Part shown: piece by piece, positions 20,299-32,190 of the stretch
Position numbering within the stretch: the stretch's first letter is position 1
Layout of the letters: each line of letters opens with the position of its first letter
Assembly (NCBI GenBank): GCA_036346275.1
Contig: CM070711.1
Span: 51,833,435 to 51,897,434, forward strand
From: Otatea glauca
Taxonomy: Eukaryota > Streptophyta > Magnoliopsida > Poales > Poaceae
DNA length: 64,000 nt
Direction: 5' to 3'
The notes under the pieces: model-generated
What the model saw: the letters and a program-made list of their open reading frames with translations, nothing else
The model's database searches: none
Told to the model about the DNA's origin: nothing
Made by a program: the position numbers and the translations under genes

Positions 20299-20847
20299 TA
20301 CTATATACTACGCCCGAAAGATTACGCCCGCAACCAGGCGAGCCACGTCATCGCTTTCACGGAAGAGCCCTCTAAAAAATTGGAAATCGCGAGCGAGTCC
20401 TTCTACAGTAAATTAGAAATCGCGAACAAGTCCTTCCAACGGTTATTTTGCAAAAAAAGTCCCCGTAGTTCAGCAAATTCAACCCAGACGCCGGTTCTTT
20501 AAACCCGAAAGATTTCAAATTAAGTTTAGGTCCGAATATTTTGCGAAAAAATCCCGTGGTACGGTTCTTTAAACCTGAAAGATTTAGAATAATGTTTAGA
20601 TCCGGTTATTTCGCGAAAAAAATCACGTGGTTCTGCAAAATCGACACGGGTGCCGATCCTTTAAACCCAAAAGATTTAAAATTGCATTATTTTGCAAAAA
20701 AAATAGTGGTTCCGCAAATTTTACATCTGCGTCGATTCTTTAATCTCAAAATATTTAAAATTATATTTAGATACTTCTACCGTTTTTGCAATAAAAAACT
20801 TCAGAGTAGGATTTGCGCGACGTGGCGTAGGGCGCAATGCTATCTAG
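20299..20847 (+). mobile_element. Non-autonomous Helitron, copy 1
   Basis: The 3' end has a short hairpin, TTGCGC at 20812-20817 pairing with GCGCAA at 20832-20837, followed by TGCTATCTAG and then T. Helitrons end in CTRR about 10 bp after a hairpin and insert between A and T. The 5' end near TACTATATACTACGCCC resembles the TC-start TATACTA Helitron 5' ends but with a changed first dinucleotide. The interior is built of GGTTCTTTAAACC-, AAAGATTTAAAATT- and TTTTGCGAAAAAATCCCGTGG-type words repeated several times. There is no Rep/helicase gene. A second copy lies at 48123-49285. Confidence 0.68.
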
Positions 20848-21200
20848 TGTTAATTGGAAGCAAACTTCTCCGATCTCTCGCTCGCTCGCTCATTGGATTG
20901 TTAGGAAAGAAAGGATACGCGGACGGTTGGCAAGGGAGCCCATGTGGAGGTGCCAGGCCGAGCGGTGCTAGGTTGAGCTGGCAAAGGAAAAGCAAAGAAA
21001 GGTTAGCTTGGGAGCTAGCCGGCCTGTGGGGCCGACGTGCCCATTCATCGTCTCTCTCTACCCCGGCAAGAGAGCCGGGCACGCATCAACATCGTCGCCA
21101 GCTCGATCGCGCGCTGGTAACCCCAGGGGAAAATGAGAACGCGTGATGGACTGAACGCGAGGTAGCAGCGGCGCGAGTTCACGGGCCTTACAGTACTTCG
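20848..21200. other. GC-rich low-copy spacer
   Basis: Sequence between the Helitron and the next copia element. It is GC-rich and contains a CTCGCTCGCTCGCTC run near 20877 and CTCTCTCTACC near 21051. Frames are open on both strands but unrecognised. Together with 25026-25670 it is probably one stretch of original flank split by the copia insertion. Confidence 0.35.
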
Positions 21201-21418
21201 TGTTAAGAAATCTCGCTATCGGATAGTCTGGAGTTTCCGAACAGATATAAATTGGAGAATAGAGAGAGACACAGGTATATGAGGAGCGACGACAGATTTC
21301 TTTATTGCTTTCTGAATGCGTGTACATTAGGGGACCCCCCCTCCTTATATAGCGCTCACCTAAGGTTTCGATAAGGGACCACCGTGGGCTTTCTATTGGG
21401 TCACGTGGTTTCTCAACA
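21201..21418 (-). repeat. 3' LTR of the deleted copia element
   Basis: A 218-bp direct repeat of 24803-25025. On the minus strand it contains GCTATATAAGGAGG, a TATA element, about 65 bp from the LTR start, then AAAGCAATAAAG, a polyadenylation-type word, then a CT run. Its sequence is related to the LTRs at 41412 and 47684. Confidence 0.9.
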
Positions 21419-21721
21419 CTCCCCCTTGAGGCCTTTGCCGCGAGATGCATATGCCTCATTAAAACTCCAGAAAAACCCAGTGGAAAAAATACTTGGAGAA
21501 AGAGTACATAGCATACGTTTACTATGTTGCACGAATTGCCTCGTTAAAACCTTATGCAAGAAAACTTCACGAAAAACTTGCTAAGGAAAAAGAGTACAAT
21601 TCACCCAAACTTCAATTGCTAATCTTCGAGATTTATGTTGGGTATTCATAATTCATGTTCGAGATTCATGTGGGAGTATGTGAAATATCTCCTCCTGAAA
21701 TCTGCACTTCTCTAAGTCTCA

Positions 21722-22138
21722 TCATCCCAATTCTTTTACGCACCTTTCAAAGGTAGATGCTGGGAGTGATTTAGTGAACAAATTTGCGAGATTTTCACAT
21801 GACTTAGTATGTAATATCTTGATTCTTATGATCTGCGAGATCAGCTTTGCAAAAGCATGGTTTCTTGTTGACAATAAGCATACATGCGACCATTTCGAGG
21901 AAGCATCAATGAGCACCATAAAGTATCGAAACGGTCTTGACAAGAGCTGAATCGGACCGTAAATATCCCCCTGTATGTGTTCCAGGAATGCAGGGATTTC
22001 ACTTTGCACTTTCATGACAGATGGTCTAGTTATTAATTTCCCAGTGACACATGCAGGACACACAAAATCTTCATGATTCGGAAAATTTTTAACATTAATG
22101 CCATGACCTTGTGAGTTGTTCACTATATTTCTCATCAT
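21722..22138 (-). pseudogene. Fused integrase/RNase H frame created by deletion
   Basis: One open frame of 138 codons starts in the integrase zinc-binding part (DFVCPACVTGKLITRPS, RIQGD-like HIQGDIYGPI), runs through LLSTRNHAFAKLISQIIRIK and then passes directly into ILHTKSCENLANLFTKSLPA, the RNase H tail. In the related element these parts lie about 2.65 kb apart (near 44625 and 47280). The join kept the frame. No catalytic triad survives, so no enzyme activity is expected. Confidence 0.85.
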
Positions 22139-22206
22139 TCTAAGACCAGGATGGCCTAATCTACCATGCTATAAAGAAAATAACTTAGAGCTTCTAAAAA
22201 CAGTCT

Positions 22207-22630
22207 TCAAGGAAGTATACACTTCGGGTGCATGAATATTTGTGTAGTACAACCCAGATTCATATGAGGGATATTTTCTAATACCATTTTTCCACATACC
22301 GTGTGCTTCACAATGCACAAGTATTCTTTGCCAATTTCTTCATTGGTTTCTACGTGAAAACCATTGGCGCGGATGTCTTTAAAGCTTAAGAGAGTGCGCG
22401 TGGATTCAGGGTACAAAAGGGCTTCTTCAATTACCAAAGTTGTACCCATAGACAATATAATAGTGGCTCTTCCTGAGCCGATTACATATAAGTCGCTTCC
22501 TGCGATCGTAGTAATCTTTCCAGCGTTCTTCGTGATCGACTGGAAGTATTTAGACTATCTTAAGATGGTATTTGTTGTGCCACTGTCAACAATGCATATC
22601 TCTTCCATTTGGGCGCTACACGATTTCTAG
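22207..22630 (-). pseudogene. Copia protease/pre-integrase remnant
   Basis: The frame 22207-22455 has MGTTLVIEEALLYPESTRTL and LSFKDIRANGFHVETN. The active-site region (IVDSGTTNTI-like) lies just upstream near 22575-22600, separated by stops. It matches 43850-44235 in the plus-strand sister element. Confidence 0.75.
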
Positions 22631-24802
22631 ATCCAAGAAATATAATTCCAATCAAACCGAGGCAAAATAATTCAAATATTGCTTGTAAATGAAAGAATAC
22701 TGGAATAAAGAATAAATTGCATATTTATTCATGAGAGAAGTATGCTCTTCTAGAGCTTACAATTCATTATTCAAAAGAAAATGCTAACAACCATAATCTA
22801 AAGGAAAATGCGATTCATGCATTTAAACGGCAGTGCACGGTTTGATCGTTCTGCTGGACGGTGGGTTTCGCGTCCTGCGAGGACCCTAGACCAATCGCAG
22901 CACGGAGCTTCTTGCTCCCAAGAACTATCTTCACGTCCGATGCCCAAGTGAGGTAGTTACGACCGTCGAGGCCGTTCTTCAAACTCACGATTCACGATTC
23001 ATGATTTCAAAATTCCGACATTAGATTACTGTGTGTAATCTAATAGAAAATGGTTACAATAAGCATAAAGTACAGAAAATAAATTGCTATGCATTGTAGT
23101 ATACAAAATAAAGCAATGAATTCAAATTTCGTAAAGAATATTCATAAAATAGAGAAATAAAGACAGAAAATTAAAAACAGAGCCAAATAAATCTTCTGGA
23201 TTTTCTGGCAATTTTTTTTTTAATTTTCTGCAATTTTTCTGCTATTTCTTTTCCTTTTTTATTCTTATCTTTCACTTTTCTTTCTTTTTCCTTTTCTTTT
23301 CTTTTCTTTTTCTTTCCTTCCACTGAACCGGCCCACTGGCCTTGCCTCTTCCCTACTAATGCACGCTGCGGCTAGGGTTTCCCCTAGCCGCCGTCACCGC
23401 CGTCTCCTCATTTCTTCTTTTCTTTTTCTTTCCCGTGCACGCCTCTCCTCTTCCTTTTGCGCGCTCGCTCCATCCCAGCTCCTTCCATGCATGCAGTGTG
23501 ACAACCAGCGGCGGCGGCTGAGCCGGGCCTTGAGGCGGCGGCACGGAGCGCGACGACGGCGGCGGCGGTGGCTGCTGGCAGACGGGAGGCGGGCGGCGAG
23601 CGCAACGGCCGGCGGAGCTGCGGCGAGCCGGCCGCCACCGTGGCGACCGAGCGAGGAGTGCCGGGTGGCGGAGCGGCCGGGCGGAGGCGCGGCTTTGTGC
23701 CGGAGGCGAGGCGCCGCCTTTGTCCGAGGTGGGCACCGCAGACGGCCGGCGGCAGCCGGTGGAGCCGCCAACCGAGGCGGCCAGCGCTGGCCGGCGGCGC
23801 GGCGCGCGCAGTCGCGCCGGCGGGGCGCATCGCCGGCCGCAAGCGCGGTGCACGCGGCCGAGGCCGAGGGCGACGCAGACACGGACCGAGGCGTCGCCGG
23901 CTGCGAGCGGCGGTGCACGCGGGCCGAGGCGGAGCATCGAGGTGACGAAGGCTCGGACACGTCACTGCGGTCGATGGCGAGTAGCATGAAGGGCACGGTT
24001 GTCGCTACGGGCGACGGCACGAAGGGCTAGCGGCGCAGCGTTCACGATCGTCGCTGAGGGCGGCGCGTGCTCGCCGTGCAACCGTATCCTGGGGCGCTTC
24101 AAGTGCTCCATCACGGAGCTGTACCCAATGGGGCACCAGTGCATGTGCAAAGGCAAGTGCTACCCGATGCCATCAAGTTGAGCCACCGTATGATGATACT
24201 AGTAGCTAGCAAGTGCTGATGCATATGCATGCAAAAGGGTGCATGATGTTGCAACTGGTATGGGTACAGCACTGGTCGGCGCGGCTACAAGGCCGGGTGA
24301 CACGCTTCGGGCGCTTCGTCGGACGCTTTGGGCGCCGCTGCATCTTCGTCGGGAGCCGCATGGGCGCCGCGCTTCCTCGAGCAACAGGCGGTCGCCGCGG
24401 CGCTTCTAGCGCGGGGCGGCGGCGGTAGGGCGGCGTTGCGTCTTGTGACGGCCGAGGCCGCGGGGAAACCGAGGCACGCACGGCGGTGGCCGGTGCTTCA
24501 AGCGGTGGCGCTTCGTGCGCAAGCCAAGGTGGCAGTGCACGGTGGTGGCGCTTCGTGCGCATGTGCGTTGGCGGCAGCGACGCCGAGGCGATCATGAAGC
24601 CGACATCGCATTGCCGCCACCGAACATTTTTTTCTTGAGCAGATAGCCGTCTTTGTCTCGTAGCCGAGCATTCTTCGTGTAGCTTCGTGCCACGTAGGGT
24701 AGATGCATGCATAGAAAAAGAACCGATTAGATTCAATCGCTAATTCCCACCTTTTCTCACATTTTCAATTCTGAACTACGGTAGAGCTTCGTGCTGATAA
24801 CG
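22631..24802 (-). other. Gag stub and GC-rich leader of the deleted copia element
   Basis: The first ~40 codons of gag survive near 22845-22980 (minus strand), then the gag body is deleted. From about 23340 to 24600 the leader is strongly GC-rich with long overlapping frames on all strands and a CGGCTAGGGTTTCCCCTAGCCG mirror near 23369. Three similar CGGTGGCGCTTCGTGCGCA words recur near 24500-24560. No protein family is recognised. The frames look like composition artefacts. Confidence 0.5.
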
Positions 24803-25025
24803 TGTTAAAGGAACCTCGCTATCGAATAGTCCGGGGTTCCCGAACAGATATAAATTGTAGAACAGAGAGAGAGACACAGGTATATGGGGAGCGACGACAG
24901 ATTTCTTTATTGCTTTCTGAATGCGTGTACATAAGGGGACCCCCTCCTCCTTATATAATGCTCACTTAGGGTTTTGACTAAGGGACCACCGTGAGCTTTC
25001 TATTGGGCCACGTGATTTCCCAACA
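24803..25025 (-). repeat. 5' LTR of the deleted copia element
   Basis: A 223-bp copy with TG..CA ends. Next to it on the inner side lies TGCTGATAACG (24792-24802), the same GTTATCAGCACGA word that follows the 5' LTR of the element at 41412, so it marks the primer-site position. The matching tRNA was not assigned. Confidence 0.9.
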
Positions 25026-25030
25026 CTTCG

Positions 25031-25670
25031 ATCGAGCGAGGGAACATCACCGTGTGGCAGAGGGAAGAGCGAGCTAGCTAGAGAGATCAGACACGCACGC
25101 ATATATAGCTTGCTTTGGTTCGACCCTGTCGCTGTGGGGTTGGAACTGGATCCGTAACGTACGTTCAGTTGTCAAAGTGATAAGCATCGCAATTTTCAGC
25201 CGTTGGATGAGGAGGAAGGCCCAACACAGCAACCCTCCCATGGACGAAAGGTAACGCGTCTTTGTCCCTGGGTATAGGCCGTATAGCACCTTATGCAGCG
25301 TTCGCGAACAACGGGTCGGTGTAAGCCACACGCACGATCTAAAATATCTGGTCTAATCAAGTCTTCGCGTCGTATGCAGCGTTTGCTATCTTCCCGGGTA
25401 CAACAGCGTCCTGGTCACGGGATGGACGCATCGACGATTTGATGTCGTCTCGTCCGTGGATTTGTTGATATGGACAGCGAGAAATTAAATAATGTTTCGG
25501 CAGATCGATTTCCCTGGGAAGGTTCCAGAACAGGATTAGATCTGGATCTTGATCACTCCATTATTTGGGAATATAATTTCGCTAATCGCGATATCCTTTT
25601 CTTGTCAACACTACTTTCTGTGGGCGCACGTACGAAGAATGTGCAGTATAGGAAAGGGTGAGGTGTGCTC
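25031..25670. other. Low-copy flank, nothing recognised
   Basis: GC-moderate sequence with CGAGCGAG words and a CATATATAGCT element near 25100, which could be a TATA box of an unknown promoter. No gene of recognisable family is found on either strand. Confidence 0.35.
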
Positions 25671-27144
25671 CTTCCAAAATTCGGCGAAATTTCGAATTTT
25701 GGACCACCCCGAATTCTAAAGTACCGATCGAGAAAGAAAATAAAAATTTGAATTTGCTACAGTAACCCAAAGTTTCGGATTTTTTTGGGCGAAGTTTCGC
25801 CGAAATTTCGTGTTTTTTTTGACCGGTTTTGAAACTTTTAGTAGCGGATTTGATCGGATTTGGTCCAATAACCCTTAGAAAAGTCATCTCTTATGAAAAT
25901 TTGTTGAAAAACCGAATTTTTTAAATATTTTAAAATTTCGGCAGAAACACTGTCAGATATTTATAAAATTTTAAAAGCTTGATAATAATCTAAAAATTTT
26001 ATGGTACTATCCTTAGTAGATTAGGATCATGCATAAATTTTTTTTAAATAATTTAAATTCATTTGTTATCTTTACAAAAACAAAAACAGAATGAACATAA
26101 TTGGTACAGTTATATTGTCAAAATTTTATAACTTTTCTTGAGTGTGATTATGATCTAAATTTTTTTGAGAGAATAATGATTGACTCAGTACCATTATGTA
26201 ATTTTTTCAAAAAATTTAAACTTTTTTTGTTTGGTCAATCGAATCTATATAAGCATTAAACTTCGTTTGTTATATTATATTTCAAAACTAAAAAAGAAAA
26301 GAACATAAATGATATTGTGCCTTGTAAGAATTTTATAAATTCACTGGAGTGTGATCATGAATCACAATTTTTATGGGATATTAAGAACTTCCTTATAACC
26401 ATTCTGTAAAATTTTCAAAATGTTTTATGGTTTACATAATGTTTCATTTTGTTGAAGTTTGTCGGTAAGCCTTTTAACAGGGCAGTAGTACTGTTCGAAT
26501 TTTTAAAAATTCATACAGTTTGATCATCATCTGAAAATTTTATGAAATAATTATAGATACATCATAACCATTAACAAAAAATTTCAACAGTTTCTAACTT
26601 CATTTGTACCATTTTTCATTCGGATCAAACTTGTCGGTCAGTGTTCTATCAGGACGGTGCCACTCTCCGAATTTTAAAAATTCCTCACATGTGATAATCA
26701 GCTGAAATTTTTGTGAGAACATTAGTTATGGATCATAACCATGCACAAAAAAATTCAATAGTTTATAACTTGATTTGTACTATTTTCCATTCGGATCAAA
26801 CTTGTCGGTCAGTGTTTTATCAGGACAGTACCACTCTCCGAATTTTCAAAAATTACTCAGATGTGATAATAACCTGACATTTTTGTGAGAACATCAGCAA
26901 TGTGTCTGGAACCTCCAAAAGAAATTTCAAAAAAATTTCATAACGTTTAGACCACTTTTCAGCCAGTGCAAAAAAACCCGAAATTTCGCCCCAAATTTCG
27001 GGTTTTTTCGCCGAATTTCGGATTTTTATTTTCGGAATGGACCAGATTTGAATTTTCAAATTCAAATTTTGTCCAAAATATTTCTAAAATTTCGTTATAT
27101 GGTCAGGGACGAAATTTATTCCGAAACCGAAATTTGAAACCTTG
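25671..27144. mobile_element. hAT-type element with ~160-bp internal repeats, worn left end
   Basis: The right end, inverted, reads CAAGGTTTCAAATTTCGG, matching the 3974 element (CAAGGTTTGAAATCTCG). The left end retains CCAAAATTCGGCGAAATTT only. GCTCC occurs at both outer flanks (25667-25671 and 27145-27149), which may be what remains of an 8-bp duplication GCTCCATG. The interior has units with GTGATCATGA, TTTTATGGGA and CATTCGGATCAAACTTGTCGG words about 165-185 bp apart, clearest near 26620 and 26790. It has no coding capacity. Confidence 0.65.
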
Positions 27145-27745
27145 GCTCCATGTTCTGCGTTTCCTTGGAACGTGGGAACCTGCATACTATAGCGATTTCT
27201 CTGTAGATGGCTATAGCTGCTTCGAAGGTCCTCGGCTCCTCGCCCAGGACGACATCAATGCAAACTTGTTTTGAGAGGACCCTTCGAAATCTGGACAAAT
27301 TCTTTTTTATCCAACGGACGATAGTGCAGCTTTCTCACACTACAGGCTGCATCGAATCTCAGTTCGTTTTGAGAATGTATGCTCATTAGATGTTTCTTTG
27401 AGCGATGCATCAGAAATTCTTCACTTGGCTTACAGGCTGCGCATATGCCCTGTTCCTTGAGGTCGATCTACGAATGCTCAAGGTTGCATGTGCTCAAAGC
27501 ACGAGGTAGATTAGTTGCGTCGTCGAGTGCGATTTGGAGCCTGATCTCGGCTGTGTCAATGTAACCATGGCTACAAGCATAGGTTAATTAACAGATAATT
27601 TCCTCAAGCAACTGTGCAAGGCCTTGTGCACCGTCCCATAAACTCTTACGTACCACGGCAAGCCGGCCGGAAACATGCACCCGGCCACCTGTCCTGAGCT
27701 GCAAAGGAGGAGCTGTGGGTGCAACACTTCGATCGACCGCGCGAC
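27145..27745. other. Low-copy spacer with unrecognised coding-like stretches
   Basis: Short minus-strand frames near 27116-27298 (containing LSKQVCIDVVLGEEPRTFEA) and 27590-27790 have balanced codon composition but no family I recognise. They could be gene relics. No TE end is seen until the hAT terminus at 27746. Confidence 0.3.
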
Positions 27746-28154
27746 TAGGGATGGCAACGGGGAAAATCCCCGCAGGGAGCACCCTCCCATCTCCGATCCC
27801 AGATAAACAAAACTTCCTCGTCCCCGTACACGGCGCTTAATTCTCCCTTGTCCCCGATCCTCGACGGATTTGTGGGGCCCAGACGGGATTAATCCCCGAA
27901 AATACTATATAAAATATCACATGCTATTGAATAAACCACTCGAGTAATGGTGCATATTTGATTGAAGTGTGAGTGAATCACTAAACTAATTCATATTTAA
28001 CAAGTTTATTAATAATGACCTCACATATATTCTTTTTTATTTTGAGAATGATCATTTGCTCCCACTTATTAGTGATAACGCAGGGACGGGGAAATGGTAG
28101 AGAGTCCCCGTCCCTGCAATCCCCGACGGGGGCAACATTTTCCCCGATAAGCCC

Positions 28155-31100
28155 TATCGGGACCCGAATCAGCAAATCCGGACCCTCTGTGTATTCCGTG
28201 CTAGTCCAGGATCACGCTAGCACACACAGTCTTTACAGGGTTGCACATCACAGACATTCATAGCGATATAAAAAATAAATAGTGCAACACTTATATAAAC
28301 TGAGTTATACGACCTTATGGTCTCCTTACATAAAATCAGCCACACAGGGCTTACATTATTCAGAGTAAATGAAATAGCAGCGGAACAAAATAAATGTCGT
28401 GAAAGCCTTCATCTTGCCACAGGCAACCGACTGGGCTTGCCCCCTAATTGCTCGGATCCTCAATGTACTCCTCCTCCCAGGCTAGTGTAGACTCCTCCAC
28501 TGATGTTGGTGTTGATAAACAAGGAGGGGTGAGAACACAAGGTACTCAACAAGTAAAGCACGGAATGCAGCGCTATTACTATATTCAAAGCTTATTCTAA
28601 AGGATTGGCTTAATTGGATCTTTTGCATCAAACAGCATTTTAAACCAGTATTTTATTTAGATTAAAGCAGTAAAACAGTTATGATAGTACTAATATCTTC
28701 AAATAGTTTTTCTTAGAAGATTCTCGGCACACAGTCTTAACAGTTCATTTTTAGCACTGGCACACAGCCACCCTTTCCACATTTTTATTTATGAAGATCT
28801 ACCCCTTGACTGTAATCCCCGAGCAATGCTCATTACCGCGAGCACGGCTATTCGAATAGTTTTGACACTCTGCGGAGGTTGTACACTTTACCCACAAGAT
28901 CTGACCGCTCACCACCACACAGTGATTGTCCGCAACAAAGCTTTTCAGAACCTCTACCTTAACCAAAGAACCTCTCCCAGTTGCCTTCACTATCACTTCC
29001 CTCACACAGAGCCGACGTATAGGACAGGGCCAAACACCGTTGGATGGGCACCAAGCCGTAGCACGTGCGCTCCCACATGCAGATACACCCCGTGTCGCCA
29101 CCCCGAGGTATCGGAGGAAAGATATCGAACCCTAATCAACTAGGTCTGCTTCCATACGGACATGTGGTTGTACGGTGACTCGGATCAAAGGCTTGCAAAT
29201 TGAAGTCCTTAATCGGCCAAGGCAAGACTTCCAAAGACTCAACAATGGCACACAGCCCATTGTGGCACATAGACTCACAACACTCGTCAACCCAATACCA
29301 CACAGGCCCACCTGGCACACAGCCTCTTGCCACTTGCCTCAATCTAAATCATTTCCCACCCAGTTGATTATTGTGCAACACATGCCAGCAATTACTCAAC
29401 ATCAGTACGGAACCACACAGGTCTCTGTACCTCAATCTCATCATGTGGCATCATCACACCACTTACAAAATACATTCCATATTTCTTTAATCAGTATTAT
29501 AGCATTTTCCCGAAAGACCACTCATGATTCGTTGCAAGGCTAAGCATCTACTCACGGTCTAGCCTACCGTGTTGGCACAATATTAACATCCAATTAATAT
29601 AATCAAACTTAGGGTGACAATTACTTAGGGCATACAATTAATAATTTCAAGGTGGCATAACAAAATGGGTTGATTAACTACATTATCCCAAATTAATTTA
29701 AATTCATTTTTAATAAATAAGCATGCATAATTTCAAAGCATAAATTACATTTTAAAATATGGGATCAAAATGATCAAAGCATTACTTGCCTTCAAAAAGT
29801 TGCTGGTTGTGTTCCGAAGCTTGGTCTTGGGCGACGAACTCTTCCTCGAAACCTTCCGGCCAATTTTCGTCTACGTGTACAACCAAAATATGCAATAAAT
29901 AGCTAATACAGAAGACTAAATGCCCTCAAAAATTCAAATAAAATTCATCATTAAATAGGTCACAATTTTATGAATTGTTAGAAATTTTAATCACCCAAAT
30001 CCGAGTTAAAATGCAAAAGTTATAGCCATTTGAAGTTTGAATAAAATCTGAAAAATACAGAAATTAGAAAATCCGATTTTTCCAAATTATTTTTGTACTG
30101 GAAAATCGCGTTTATGACGTCAGCATCGCATCTTGATGACGTTAGCACAGAAAAGAATTTTGGCCAAAATATTTTTATATATAAAAATATTTATGACGTC
30201 AGAATGACACGTGGCAGCCTCTGGTGCCACCACGTCGCCTCGGTCTATGGGCTCGGTTCACGGCTCGGCTCTGGTCTACCGTGGACTCGGTCCACCAGAA
30301 CAGCTCATCCACGCGGCAAGATATGAGCCGTTCATTGAATCAACGGCCAGATCCACGCGTCACCCGCACTGCCTCGAATCCATGCGACACGCGTCGCGCA
30401 TCCGACGGTCGCTTGGATCCAACGGTTGGATCCCACGCACTGACTCAGCGACGCATCGCATTCTGCGCCTCCACGTGTCGCGTATCCGACGGAACCCCCG
30501 GATCCGACGGCTGGATCTCGCGCACGTTCGGCAGCATCTCGGTTCACGCGCGGCCACGTGGCAAGATCGCAGCGGCGCGCTGGGAATCGATGGCTGGATC
30601 TGGTCTCTGCCCCGGTCAAAATGCCCACGCGTCGGCACACGATTCAGCGAGGGTACGGCGCCATCACCGATGCATGTTCAAATCTGAACGGCGCGGATCC
30701 TTAGGGCAAAACCAGATCCAATCTCTACCGTTTAGATCTAATCTAATGACCCACGGTACCTGAGCGGTTTACTGTTCACCCTAGCGACGCGGCGCAATCT
30801 CACGCGTTCACCGATCCAACGGCTGAGATCTAAACAAGCATCGAAACTAAATCTAATCACTACCGTTCAATCTAGATCTAACGGTCAAGATTAACGCTGG
30901 GTACGAAAAGGGAGCAGCGACGTGGACGTACCAGAACCGTGCGATGCAGATCAAACGATCGACGGAGCTCGGTGAAGGCAACGGCGGCAAGGAAACGAAG
31001 GTTGCTGGAGCTGGGGAAGACGACGCAGCCAACGGCGCTACGGGGCTCTTCCGGCGAGAAGAAGTGGTCCACTCGATGCGGCTTGCTTCGGTGAACTCGG

Positions 31101-31829
31101 GACGGGGTCAAAGCACGGCGGAGCGGCTCGGACGACAATGAGAGGAAGCAAAAACAACGGCGGCGAGGAAAAGCAACTACGGCGAGCTACAGCGGGCGCT
31201 AGAGGGGGTCTCGGCGTGCGTGCAAGGAGTCAAACTGAGCGGCGTTGAGTCCTCTGCAGAATGCGCTCATCAACACGGCTTAAAGGGCCTCGACGTGCGC
31301 GCTACAGGCGGCGAAACGAGCGATAACGGTCGGCGGCATTAGCTCCGGTGATCTCGCGAAGACGACCGACGTGGCGCATCTCGGGCGTCCGCGCAATAAG
31401 ATCCAACAGCGCGTGTTCGCGACGTGGCGCAACGGCGGCACGGAATTGATCGGATGGCTCGGCGCCACTGCGTGACTAGGGTTTTAGCGCGGTGGGCGGC
31501 GGCCGCGACAAGAACGGCTCGGGCCATTCTTGTTCATCCGATTTTAAAACATTTCGATTAAAAATAAATCAGATAAATAAACAAAGCCAAAATAAATAGC
31601 AAAAATACCCAGAAAAATCCAAAAAAAATCTAGAAAATACTTTGAGACATTTGGAACTCATATAAAATATTTTTAATAAAACTTTGTATAAACTTTTACA
31701 TGAATTTATTGAAATTCAAGAGAGGTCAGAAATAAGTAAATCCAATTTAAATTCTAATAAATTCTCAGAAATTCTCAAAAATCAAATATACTTAAAAATT
31801 TAAATTAGAGCAAATTTTAGGGTGTTACA
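28155..31829 (-). repeat. 3' LTR of the chromovirus
   Basis: 3675 bp, colinear with 37585-41212 and very similar, with scattered substitutions and small indels. It begins TATC where the other LTR begins TGTC. It holds an AT-rich part (29550-30110), a GC-rich part full of GGATCC and CGACGG words (30210-30900), gene-like GC-rich sequence (30900-31500) and the conserved end AAATTTTAGGGTGTTACA. Open frames inside are unrecognised. Confidence 0.92.
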
Positions 31830-31845
31830 AACCTCCCCCCTTAAC
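31830..31845 (-). promoter_or_regulatory. Polypurine tract of the chromovirus
   Basis: On the minus strand TAAGGGGGGAGGT lies directly before the 3' LTR, the site that primes plus-strand DNA synthesis. Confidence 0.8.
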
Positions 31846-31874
31846 AGAATCTCGTCCCCGAGATTTAGAGCTGT

Positions 31875-32190
31875 CTACAGAAATAGGTTAGGGAACTCCT
31901 TCTTCAGATCTTCTTCACGTTCCCACGTTGCTTCACTTTCCGAATGGTTGCTCCACTGAACTCTGCAGAAACGTGTTGACTTGTTCCTTGTCTCTCTGTC
32001 CATTATGTCCAGAATCTTCATCGGATGCTCTTTGTAAGTCAGGTCTTCTTGCAGCTCGATTGCCTCTAACGGTGTTTGCTCTTCCAGACTCAAGACACTT
32101 TTTCGCTTGTGATACATGGAATACATCATGCACTCTGCCAAAGATCTGCGGTAACTCTAAGCGATATGCAACTTCACCTCTGCGGCTCAA
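31875..32190 (-). pseudogene. Chromodomain at the integrase C-terminus
   Basis: The frame 31875-32141 includes EHPMKILDIMDRETRNKSTR, then CRVQWSNHSESEATWE and REEDLKKEFPNLF, the pattern of plant chromovirus chromodomains (I-D-x-R, V-x-W-x-x-H, E-A-T-W-E). These are thought to steer integration toward particular chromatin. The aromatic cage is partly altered and the join to integrase is frameshifted: the overlapping frame 31933-32190 supplies VAYRLELPQIFGRVHDVFHV. Confidence 0.85.

Larger units (their letters stand above)
21201..25025 (-). mobile_element. Internally deleted Ty1/copia element with perfect TSD
   Basis: LTRs at 21201-21418 and 24803-25025 begin TGTTA and end AACA. CTTCG flanks both sides (21196-21200 and 25026-25030). 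Compared with the related element at 41412-47904, most of gag (about 0.5 kb) and the stretch from mid-integrase through RNase H (about 2.6 kb) are missing. Leader, protease segment, zinc-binding integrase part, purine tract (21419-21427) and LTRs remain. It therefore has cis signals but no enzymes. Confidence 0.9.

Noticed and set aside
23359..24030. Several overlapping long frames on both strands
   Set aside because: They lie in the GC-rich leader of a copia element, are Arg/Ala/Pro-rich in every frame, and show no domain or codon preference for one strand.
13326..25030. The two minus-strand copia elements as one composite unit
   Set aside because: Each has its own LTR pair and its own target duplication, with a Helitron and spacer between them.
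30211..30763. Frames in the chromovirus LTR, also at 39607-40167
   Set aside because: They appear in both LTRs, are made of repeated GGATCC/CGACGG words and have no family similarity.
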